Origin: Mesostigma viride
Lineage: Eukaryota > Streptophyta > Mesostigmatophyceae > Mesostigmatales > Mesostigmataceae
Length of the DNA: 64,000 nucleotides
Reading direction: 5' to 3'
NCBI GenBank assembly: GCA_009746045.1
Contig: RPFO01000103.1
Location: 994,591-1,058,590 of the forward strand
The notes under the pieces are model-generated. The model was not told where the DNA came from. It saw only the letters and a list, made by a program, of their open reading frames with translations, and did no database searches. Shown here one piece after another: positions 34,424 to 64,000 of this stretch (within the stretch, counting starts at the first letter, position 1; each line of letters begins with the position of its first letter). The position numbers were made by a program, and so were the translations under genes.

Positions 34424-35788
34424 GACGACGACTTGACCCTGGCGCAGCAACAAAGGCAACGGGAGCTATGCCCGACCTACCTCCAGCTGGGCGAGCACCG
34501 CAAGCGCATGCTCTTCAAGGTCCTCGTCCTCACGGTGCTCACGTATGGCGCCAAGGCATGGACACTCACGGACACACTGGCAGCCAAACTAGACGGCACG
34601 TTTTACAGGATGCTCCGACAGGTCCTGAACGGAGAGTTTTCCAAGCGTAGGTCATGAGAGTCTTTGTATCAGGGTATGCCTCGTATTTCAGACGAGATTA
34701 AGCAGTGTAGGATAGCATTTGTAGGACATCTTGCTCGCACCAGCCAGGTCGACACTGCCCTTGGTCTGGCCGGCCCCCAGTGGCTTGGCCAACCAGGGCG
34801 GCATATTTTGACCTGGCCTGGCCCCAAGGGCATTCCCAGGAAGCTAGGTAAACCTGCCATGAACTACACCCAGATGTTGCTGGCCGACCTAGTGGTCCCA
34901 GCCCAGTTTGAACACCGCATCCACTCTCTCTCCCTTCTTTGGACTACCATGCAGAACAAGACGCGGTGGCAGAAGATTGTCAAGGCTCACACGCCAGCCC
35001 CTGTGGGCAAGCCACCCCCCCTAAGAGGAAGGGGCGTTTTGCTGAGTAGTGTAGTTAGGATTTTTTACACTATAGAGCTTAGAGTTAGGTTAGTTCGATT
35101 GCGCGGCTTCCTCCACTCCGGCCACCCATCCATCAAGGAATATGTGCTACATGATCTCCCAACAGAGGCATGTTATAATTTAATTTTTAATTTTACCTCC
35201 AGCTCCGGCAGACCACGGCGGGGAAGCCGGTGTACTGGAATGGGGCGGCCTTCTACGTCGGCCACAAGCCCTGGCACGCGACCACCGCGGCCCCAGCGAC
35301 TCCAGACGCCCAGCTTAGGGGAATACAGCAGTAGTAGCATAGAATAGTATAGCTCGTAGAATAGTCGCTCGACCGTGGCCTTGTACATGCATGCGTACTA
35401 CAGGCACTATACCAGCTGACTCATGCCCCTTATTTTAGTCAGGTACATGTGTGCCCATGACGCGCCACACACCAGATGATGCCTAGCTTTATTTATTTAG
35501 TTATGCTGTGCCTACGCAGAGAGCTACTCTCTGCTGAGAAGCCATGCCCTAGCTTCTGTATAGCCATGCTGATCTTCCACCCCATGACGGGCCCCCTTTG
35601 GGACGTGCTCTGATAGATCACGGTGGTGCAGCTGCCCTTGGTGCGGCTAGAGCAGGTGTAGTTTACATCCTACCCTTGCAGGAAGTAGCCCAGAATGCAT
35701 TAAAGGCCATATGCCCCTTCTCAGGGCTATGTGCCACAGTTACTCCCGACGGAGTCATGTTCCTAATTAATTAATTAATTAATTAATT
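34424..35788 (+). mobile_element. Half-LINE (ORF1-only) copy 1, split by a LINE insertion
   Basis: 34424-34488 and 35205-35788 together match the 3' part of the half-LINE at 35971-37815. They cover the ORF1 end (DDDLTLAQQQR, LGEYSSSS), the 3' UTR (CCAGATGATGCCTAGCTTTA), the TACTCCCGACGGAGTCATG hairpin and an (AATT)n tail. A LINE fragment sits between them with an 11-bp target duplication. The copy is 5'-truncated. Confidence 0.88.
34489..35193 (+). mobile_element. LINE 3' fragment nested in the half-LINE
   Basis: The target duplication TACCTCCAGCT flanks it (34478-34488 and 35194-35204). It encodes the ORF2 C terminus (VLTYGAKAWTL, then after an in-frame TGA SLYQGMPRISDEIKQ, FVGHLARTSQVDTALGLAGP, LSLLWTTMQNKTRW). 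It ends with the GATCTCCCAACAGAGGCATG 3' module and an (AATTT)-type tail. It is the sister of 21303-22196. Confidence 0.92.
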
Positions 35789-35970
35789 CATGCATGCATA
35801 GTCCATGCATCTCACCAGCCACGAGCCACCGGCGAGCCACGAGGTAGCCATGGCTGTCGGAGCTCATAACTTTCACGTTTGAGCCCCGAATTCAGCTGTG
35901 AATATCACAATCGCTTCGTCTTTCTTACACGCACATGCTGATATAATTTTCCAAAGCTATAACGCACTAT

Positions 35971-37409
35971 ATGGCGAATAAACGCGCCTCGACGCAACGC
36001 AGCCTGGCGGCTGCGCTCGGCAATGAAACTACATCTGCAGCTCCGGCTGCAGCTTCGCCATCAGGGCCGGAAGGCAGTGCTGCCACTAGTCGCGCACTGG
36101 TGGTCGTCCAGCACCCTCCCGGGCTTCCTGCCTCGCCTTCAGCCTCCGGCCTGAGCCAAAACGCAGCCGCCCAACCGAACCGAGCTGGTCTGAGCGCGAT
36201 TTTGACGTTGACGGGTTATTTTCCACCTTCAACGATGCCAGACCCAGCTATTTCGACATGCCACCCCTCAAGATACTGGAGTTCGTGTTTTATGGGTCAT
36301 ACGCCTCCCTTCTCGTCATGTGCCAACGCCTTCATCGCCTTTGCCGCTTCCGCACTGGACCTGACGGCCGGTTCACAATGCGACAACATGCTGAGAACCT
36401 GGCCAGCTGGTCTCGCCCCCGTCTTCAGCTCGGCGCCCTCTTTTCCATCCTTGACCGCTCTGTCACGGACCTCTGGACCCCCTCCCCCTTGACCGAATCC
36501 ACCTTCCTCCTCCACCTCCAAGCAACCATCTCACAGCACGTGACGCCCCTAGCCGCAGATGTGGCGGCAATGGGCGGCACGCTGGCTGCTGAGCTCCCCA
36601 CCATCTCCACCGCCACTTCCAGCCTCCTCGCCTCCTCCACCGCCACCACCCCCACCTCCGACGCCATCACCGCCCAGCTCCGCGACATCGACCAGTGTCT
36701 TAAGGACAACGCCATCGCTATCGAGGTTCTGCAGAACACCGCAGGCCTCACCGCCCAGGCGGTGAAGGACATTGCCGCCAAGCCAGCCCCGGCTGGCCTG
36801 GCCGGCGATGCTCCTCCCATCACCACCTGGGCGGACATGCTTAAGCAACATACCACCTCCACCACCTCCGCCGTCGCAGCCCAGCTTCAACAGCAGACGC
36901 TTGACCTCCGCGAGGAGGCCGAGCTCGCCAAGCGCAGCCTCAACGTCATTGTCAAGAACTTCAAGATGGAGGAAGGTGAGAATTCCGAGAAGCTTTTGCG
37001 TGCGTTTGAGAGAGAAATCCTTGGTCGCATGGGCCTTAACGGTGAGATCGAGCTGGCCGCCCACCGCCTTCCCCGCGCGCGGGGTAAGGCAGGGCCGCCC
37101 CCGCTCCTTCTCACCTTTAAGACCCCGGCGGACAAGATTTCTTTTCTCAGACGCCGCAAGTGGCTCGAGAAGACTCTCTTCACCCTTGATGACGACTTGA
37201 CCCTGGCGCAGCAACAACGGCGACGGGAGCTATGGCCGACCTACCTCCAGCTCCGGCAGACCAAGGCGGGACAGCCGGTGTACTGGAAGGGGGCGGCCAT
37301 CTACGTCGGCCATAAGCCCTGGCAGGCGACCCCCCCCCCCCCCGCGGCCCCAGCGACTCCAGACGCCCCACTGAGCTTAGGGGAATATAGCAGTAGTAGT
37401 GTAGAATAG
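35971..37409 (+). pseudogene. Half-LINE ORF1 (RNA-binding protein), one frameshift
   Basis: The frame starts ATG at 35971 (MANKRASTQRSLAAALGN, Ala/Ser/Pro-rich). It must change frame near 36195-36200 to continue as FDVDGLFSTFNDARPSYFDM into the 383-codon frame from 36258. The middle part has weak coiled-coil potential. The C-terminal part (LNVIVKNFKMEEGENSEKLL, GEIELAAHRLPRARGK, PPLLLTFKTPADKISFLRRR, LFTLDDDLTLAQQQRRREL) resembles the RRM plus C-terminal domain of L1-type ORF1 proteins. Those coat LINE RNA and act as nucleic-acid chaperones. No reverse transcriptase follows. Confidence 0.82.
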
Positions 37410-37815
37410 AGACCGTGGCCATGTACATGTACGCCTCCTAGAGGCACTATCTCAGCTAAGCCACGCGCTTTACTTAATCATGTACATGTGTGCCTATGAT
37501 GAGCCACACCCCAGATGATGCCTAGCTTTATTTAGTTCTGTTGTGCCTATGCAGGGAGTAACTCTCTGCTGAGACGCCGTGCCCTAGCTTCTTTGTATAG
37601 CTATGCTGATCTTCCCCCCCATGACAGGCTCCCCCTTCGCTGGGCATAGCTTGAAGATCATGGGGATGCAAGTGCCCTGGTGCACCTAGAGCAATGGTCC
37701 TTTACATCCCCACCCTTGCAGGAAGCAGCTTAGGATGTATGATAGGCCATATGCCCCCTCTCAAGGGCTATGTGCTACACATACTCCCAACGGAGTTATG
37801 TTACAATTCAATTCA
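35971..37815 (+). mobile_element. Half-LINE copy 2: ORF1 plus its own 3' UTR and tail
   Basis: ORF1 is followed directly by a ~400-bp 3' UTR homologous to that of copy 1. It then ends in ATACTCCCAACGGAGTTATG and ACAATTCAATTCAATTC. No ORF2 intervenes in either copy, and both end at the same module, so the element seems to be a real ORF1-only family mobilised in trans. The 5' end and target duplication were not determined. Confidence 0.82.
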
Positions 37816-38107
37816 ATTCAGTAGTCCGTAAACTACCCGACCTGTCGGGTAGTTTGACAAACAGTCGAATTTCGTGCCGTGCAACGCAAGTGCATCGCCA
37901 CTTGTGACGGAGGGAAGTTGTCCGATGGGTCCGGAAACACTTATGGACGAAGGTGATGCATAGGTTTGGGGGTTATATTCGCCATTAGCCTGGTAATTAC
38001 AGTGTGCATTGAGCAAGTATGTTAAAGCCTACACACACATATTGTAATGAGCTTGTTTCTCTGGTAGAAAGGCACTCCAAAGGACCTTAACTAGCTTCAG
38101 CACCTAC

Positions 38108-38140
38108 TTTTGAGCCATCTGCTCATTTTTTAGTTATGTT
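38108..38140. repeat. Dispersed TTTGAGCYATCTGCTCATTTT repeat
   Basis: TTTGAGCCATCTGCTCATTT, then TTTAGTTATGT, matches the two tandem copies at 45640-45770 (TTTTGAGCTATCTGCTCATT). Significance unknown. Otherwise 37816-38320 holds no gene I can see. Confidence 0.6.
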
Positions 38141-38322
38141 GCAATCGCAGCAATGGTGCTCACCACTAGACACCCCCGGCCACTTAGGATTGAAACACAC
38201 ACGCCCTGATCAAGCAAGCTGTTTCCGGCCCCGCCGTTTAGGTCATCTAGTCGCTCTACACCCCCGGCCAGCCACAATTTCAATGCACAAGGCTACACAT
38301 TTCCATATCCATTCATAGTCAT

Positions 38323-39470
38323 CATCCTGAACGACTCGAAAACGCGGAAAAGATAATGGCAGGCTCGAGCTACTATGGTCCGGATTCTCCCGATTTCTGG
38401 CCTGCGCTGGTTGTCTCGATCCCTTGACGTTGCGGCGGGCTCAAAGGGGGCCGATCTGCCGCCTGTATAGCGTGTAGCTCTACCGTACGTCACCTACACC
38501 ATGTGAGGTGCTTGTGTTTGTACATAGAACTAGAGAAGAAGGGGACCGGCGTTGCGCCGGTACTAGTGCCTACTGGCAACCGTGCCCGCCCTGAAGTGAG
38601 GGGGGCGCGGCCGGCGCCTTGAGACATGTGCTTTTTTTCATTTTCACACCGTACTTAGAGTGGTGTGGTGAACGTAGGGAGATCTGCCGTTTTTGCAGCT
38701 CCCGCTCGCCCGCCCACCCACCCACCCACCCACCCGCCCACCCACCCACCCACCCACCCACCCACCCACCCACCCACCCACCCACCCACCCACCCACCCA
38801 CCCACCCACCCACCCACCCACCCACCCACCCACCCACCCACCCACCCACCCACCCACCCACCCACCCACCCACCCACCCACCCACCCATCCTGAACGACT
38901 CGAAAACGCGGAAAAGATAATGGCAGGCTCGAGCTACTATGGTCCGGATTCTCCCGATTTCTGGCCTGCGCTGGTTGTCTCGATCCCTTGACGTTGCGGC
39001 GGGCTCAAAGGGGGCCGATCTGCCGCCTGTATAGCGTGTAGCTCTACCGTACGTCACCTACACCATGTGAGGTGCTTGTGTTTGTACATAGAACTAGAGA
39101 AGAAGGGGACCGGCGTTGCGCCGGTACTAGTGCCTACTGGCAACCGTGCCCGCCCTGAAGTGAGGGGGGCGCGGCCGGCGCCTTGAGACATGTGCTTTTT
39201 TTTCATTTTCACACCGTACTTAGAGTGGTGTGGTGAACGTAGGGAGATCTGCCGTTTTTGCAGCTCCCGCTCGCCCGCCCACCCACCCACCCACCCACCC
39301 ACCCACCCACCCACCCACCCACCCACCCACCCACCCACCCACCCACCCACCCACCCACCCACCCACCCACCCACCCACCCACCCACCCACCCACCCACCC
39401 ACCCACCCACCCACCCACCCACCCACCCACCCACCCACCCACCCACCCACCCACCCACCCACCCTCGCTG
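38323..39470. repeat. 564-bp tandem duplication including an (ACCC)n array
   Basis: The block starting CATCCTGAACGACTCGAAAA at 38323 recurs at 38887 almost without change through about 39278, including the GGACCGGCGTTGCGCCGGTA palindrome. Each copy ends in a CACC/ACCC tetramer array (38710-38888 and 39277-39464). The near identity implies recent duplication. The first array retains a CCCGCCC interruption. Confidence 0.95.
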
Positions 39471-40260
39471 CATGCTGTTGTTGGGGACAAGATTGGACCA
39501 AGGGGGCATGTGCGGGGGCCCAGCATAGTGAACTGGCCTAACTTGACAATGACTTGTACAACGATTTTGAGGATGTGGCTAGGCTCAACTGCCTGACACA
39601 CTTATGCCTGCACAATTAAGAATTGTTTGGCCAGCGCACGGAAAAATGACCGGCCAGGTCCAGGCACCCATGCCTGACGATATCAGAAACAACATGGTAG
39701 GTAATTAACACATACCAGTTCGCCTGGGCCAAAGCACATGCTTATCAACACATGCTTACCAACGCCGAACTGCGTCGCTGATACCACACGCTGGCCCAGG
39801 CCCAAGCAACAATAACACACGCTGGCCCATTGATGCATACACAAGTTATAAGACAGCACACACTGGCTCGGCGGTAGGCCATTAGGCCTAGTAAGCCATT
39901 AATAACACACGCTGGACCTGAGTGCTCCGGTAGCTGCCTCCGGTATTTAAGCTCACCCGGATCACATACCATCCAGCAAACGAATCATGTACCCATTTAC
40001 CATCCAGCAACCTATGCTTTGCGGTTTCAACCCATGAATCATGTACCATCCAGCAACCTGAATCGAATACCCATGTACCATCCAGAAAACCGAGAGTTCC
40101 GCCTAGCTGGCCAGGTTGGTCAGAGCTGGTAAGCTGCACCATGCGGCTGTGCGCTGGCATTAACCCCGGCCAACTGCGCCCCACCGCCATGCGACTCGGC
40201 TCCACCCAGTGCCACCGCCCCCGGAGCCGTGCCCCGTGCTGGCACAAAACCTGCACTCTG
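39465..40260. other. Region downstream of the polycystin gene; short repeats only
   Basis: Contains AACACACGCTGGCCCA repeated about four times (39780-39915) and AATCATGTACCATCCAGCAA-type units repeated about four times (39963-40090). No protein-coding signal is visible on either strand. The polycystin 3' UTR should lie at its right-hand end. Confidence 0.6.
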
Positions 40261-61583
<21,323 letters not shown>

Positions 61584-61883
61584 GGTGTATTATTTACCAG
61601 CGCACCCTTATTGCGTACCCCAGGACCTAGGCAAATATGGGATGAATTTCCACGTCGTAGTCGAACTGCGATGGCACAGTCAAGGATCGCTGGCTTCGCT
61701 TTGTCTTTTGTGCGTACTAACCAGTAACTACAATATGGTGGTTTGTTTGTTTAGGCCACGGACACCTAGTTTCGAACCCAGGACATCCAGCATGCAGCGC
61801 TGCGTGGATAGCCCATTACATCATTACATGGTGGTTTGCCGCATCAACTTTTAGCTTCGGAAGTTGTGGTCTCCAATTTTTTT

Positions 61884-61970
61884 ATCAGCACTATACGCAG
61901 ATCGCGCGAAGCACCGTGCAGCACTATGCAGATCGCGCGAAGCACCGTGCAGCAGTATGCAGATCTCGTT
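61884..61970. repeat. 31-bp tandem repeat upstream of the polycystin start
   Basis: GCAGATCGCGCGAAGCACCG, TGCAGCACTAT occurs about two and a half times, roughly 300 bp upstream of the polycystin ATG (minus strand). A GC-rich CGCGCG core in this position could be regulatory, but nothing shows it. Confidence 0.85.
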
Positions 61971-62384
61971 TCCTCAATACCGTAATTACGTCCGTTTGGG
62001 AACCTGCAGTGGCAGGTCCACAACGACAAGCCAGCTGTCACTTGAGGGCTCAGCGCACGCTGATCCCAAAACGTTATGCTGTACGGCAGCCTTGTAGTAG
62101 GATGAGGCTGTGGGCTAACACTTACATGACTACTGTACACGTTGTTGCCCACGCCGCACATCGCACATGGCAATTGGCAAACAGACGTTAGCGTACGGGA
62201 TCTACATAGACGAGGTTCTGTTGTTGTCTGTTGTTGTTGTTGTGAGACGAGGTTCCGTCGGTCCGTTGGATTCACACATCTGACGGTCGTAAATCGGTGG
62301 GATAGTAAGGTGGGAGAGAGGAGCATTGTTGTTGTTGTTGTGTCCCACGCCTTTCGTGAGTCTGTAGTTGCGCCTTTCGAGGAA

Positions 62385-62728
62385 CTGCGGTCATTGCCGT
62401 GTTAAGTTACGATTATTAAGGTTACGTTCCCGCGTTAAGTTACGACGCCAAGTCTTCGGCGGCGTAAACCTCAGCGCCCACCTTTCCGTAAATTTCTAGC
62501 CGGAAGAATGGACTTCGGGCGACTTCGATGCTGCAGCTGGATCGGGCCTGACGAGAGCTGTCGATTGCCGTATAAGATCGTACAAGTAGAAGTCCATCAG
62601 AGGAGGGGTGGGTGGGCTGCTAGCCTAATTCTTCCGCTAAGGTTACCTACCCTCTTAAGTTACGTTCCCGCGTTAGGTTACGACGCCCAGATTTTGGCGG
62701 CGATCGTAACTTAACGCGGGAATGACTG
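62385..62728. mobile_element. TIR element of the 'CGTTCCCGCGTTAAGTTACG' family
   Basis: The right end CGTAACTTAACGCGGGAATG, ACTG|TA is inverted relative to CGTTCCCGCGTTAAGTTACG (62424-62443 and 62662-62681) and to the decayed left end GCGGTCATTGCCGTGTTAAG. The architecture (short terminal word repeated subterminally, TA after the end) parallels the CAGGCATTCACGCC family. An internal inverted pair GGAAGAATGGACTTC / GAAGTCCATCAG is present. Non-coding. Confidence 0.7.
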
Positions 62729-63108
62729 TAACAGGAGCAGGAACTGGGAAGTGGGAACAAGCTGAATGTTATTGAGCCACGTGGCGGAAGAACCTGGCCT
62801 CACGGTGCGGCCGGCAGAACTAGAGCATTTGCCCCACCATGGATACGCTCGCCAACATATAGGTAAACAGCACCTAGCTTCCATGGTCGCCCTATTCCTG
62901 CCCTAATATCAATTTTGGCCTATTGATTGCGAGACAGCGTTGCGACCTGTAGCTAACTTGTGTAAATTCCTAGAATTGCGGTCGCTCGCCCGTTGGGACC
63001 AGTTTGTGTTTTAAACGCACTGATGGGTTAACTTGTTTCCGCAAGTGGTTGACGCCGTTAGTTCCACTCCTGGCTTTCTTTCCTGACGGCAAGAAGTAAG
63101 GGTAGAAA

Positions 63109-64000
63109 ATGATGAGTGGTGGAGGTGGAAGGGGGCGAGGCAGAGGCAGAGGGAATTTTCGGCCAGGTCCAGTGGCTCGCGATGATGACGGTAGCATCGT
63201 TATGGGCATTAAGCCTGACGGACCCCCCCCTCTCTTCCCGGTATGACTTAGCTGAACTTAGCTTGGAATGTTTCTTGTCTGCCATCCGAGAGGTTTATAT
63301 ACTATGCACTGCTATAAAGAACATGCCGCAATGCGCATTTTGACACTTACACGCAACATGGGACACCCATGAACATTTTCCTTGCAATTCCACACAACAT
63401 GGGTTACCCCACCGGCGGACAGGATATCACACTGCCAGAGTTCCAACTTCCGAACAAACTAGAGGAAGAGCTCGTGTCGAAAGGGCGCAAGCTGCTCTCC
63501 GCGTGGCGCTACTCGCCGTACTACGTGGAACCCACGAAACCGAAGACAGGTGCGGTATTGCCGGTGTGCCACCCTGACGCACGCGGGTTTGTATGGGCTG
63601 TCCTCGTGTACCCCCACGCATTACGTGCTTGTAATGTGAGTACACGCACATAGGTATGTTTCCAAGCATGCCGCGTTGAGATCTATTTTGGAACAGATGC
63701 CTTTGTTTTTCCTAGCCCACCTGCCTTGCCCATGTCTCAAACGGGTGACTGTGAGGTCATCATGGTCGTTATAATTTTAAAACGTTACAGTGACATGAAG
63801 GGGTGGCCTTGCAGAGCCATAGTAACCTGCTTTTAGTCGCAATGGTGACCTGGGCACTGGCTTGACTCTACGCCCCATGCCAAGGGTCATTCATCCTATT
63901 TCTATTGTGTTTTTGTTATCGTTGTCGTGCCGTCGCCAGACGAGAACTTACGGATTCCTATCGCTCAGCTTGCAACTGATTCTGCCACGGCATCACTGAT
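63109..64000 (+). CDS. RNA polymerase III subunit RPC31/RPC7-like, 5' part
   Basis: Exon 1: 63109-63240, exon 2: 63423-63549, a likely exon 3 from 63940 to beyond the window edge, in phase. The protein starts [20 protein letters not shown], an RG-rich head typical of this subunit in plants and algae. It continues with DDDGSIVMGIKPDGPPPLFP and then, from exon 2, DITLPEFQLPNKLEEELVSKGRKLLSAWRYSPYYVE. The PPLFP...LP...KGRKL...SPYY pattern is the RPC31 family signature. The subunit joins the RPC82/34/31 trimer that opens promoters for tRNA and 5S rRNA synthesis. Exon 3 (DENLRIPIAQLATDSATASL) is less certain. The 3' end lies outside the window. Confidence 0.85.

Noticed and set aside
36549..37217. 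222-codon minus-strand frame opposite the half-LINE ORF1
   Set aside because: Gly/Val-rich shadow of the plus-strand ORF1, which has recognisable family motifs.

Overview
The window is nuclear DNA of a eukaryote. Its genes are split by long GT-AG introns, it carries non-LTR retrotransposons and cut-and-paste DNA elements, and it is exceptionally rich in micro- and minisatellites. The gene set (chloroplast-type riboflavin synthase with an N-terminal extension, mitochondrial-type NFU, a large polycystin channel, an RNA polymerase III subunit) suits a unicellular alga, possibly of the green lineage. I cannot name a species.

Layout. 1-5.7 kb: no recognisable gene; satellites, an inverted repeat and three TIR-bearing elements. 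5.74-14.93 kb (+): a complete six-exon NFU-type Fe-S scaffold gene. 15-22.6 kb: decayed copies of the NFU 3' end, then a cluster of LINE copies, one with an intact reverse-transcriptase core. 23.5-23.9 kb (-): an intronless, divergent histone H3. 24.1-25.1 kb: a hAT-like non-autonomous element with an 8-bp target duplication, holding a second nested element. 26.25-33.91 kb (+): a complete eight-exon riboflavin synthase gene. 34.4-37.8 kb: nested LINE and ORF1-only 'half-LINE' copies. 38.3-39.5 kb: a 564-bp tandem duplication. 40.26-61.58 kb (-): a complete twelve-exon polycystin-2-like channel gene (1,871 aa as modelled) ending in polyglutamine. 62.4-62.7 kb: another TIR element. 63.1 kb to the end (+): the 5' part of a gene for an RPC31/RPC7-like RNA polymerase III subunit. 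I derived all exon models by hand; every junction obeys GT-AG and keeps reading phase.

The most unusual observation is a recurring architecture I call 'exon-edge echoes'. In all three complete multi-exon genes, the last or first 30-110 bp of many exons, with the splice site and some adjoining intron, recurs as one to six diverged copies in the neighbouring intron, often at regular spacing. The clearest cases are polycystin exon 9 (six copies at roughly 100-bp spacing), riboflavin synthase exon 7 (three consecutive GTGAGTG donors), and the NFU stop-codon region (at least five copies downstream of the gene). It looks like a local process that duplicates exon boundaries and lengthens introns, leaving decoy splice sites.

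A second theme is retrotransposition. Five LINE-family insertions have exact 11-12 bp target-site duplications, including two insertions inside older elements. LINEs and half-LINEs share a 3' module of a short CTCCC/GGAG hairpin followed by an AT-rich tail.
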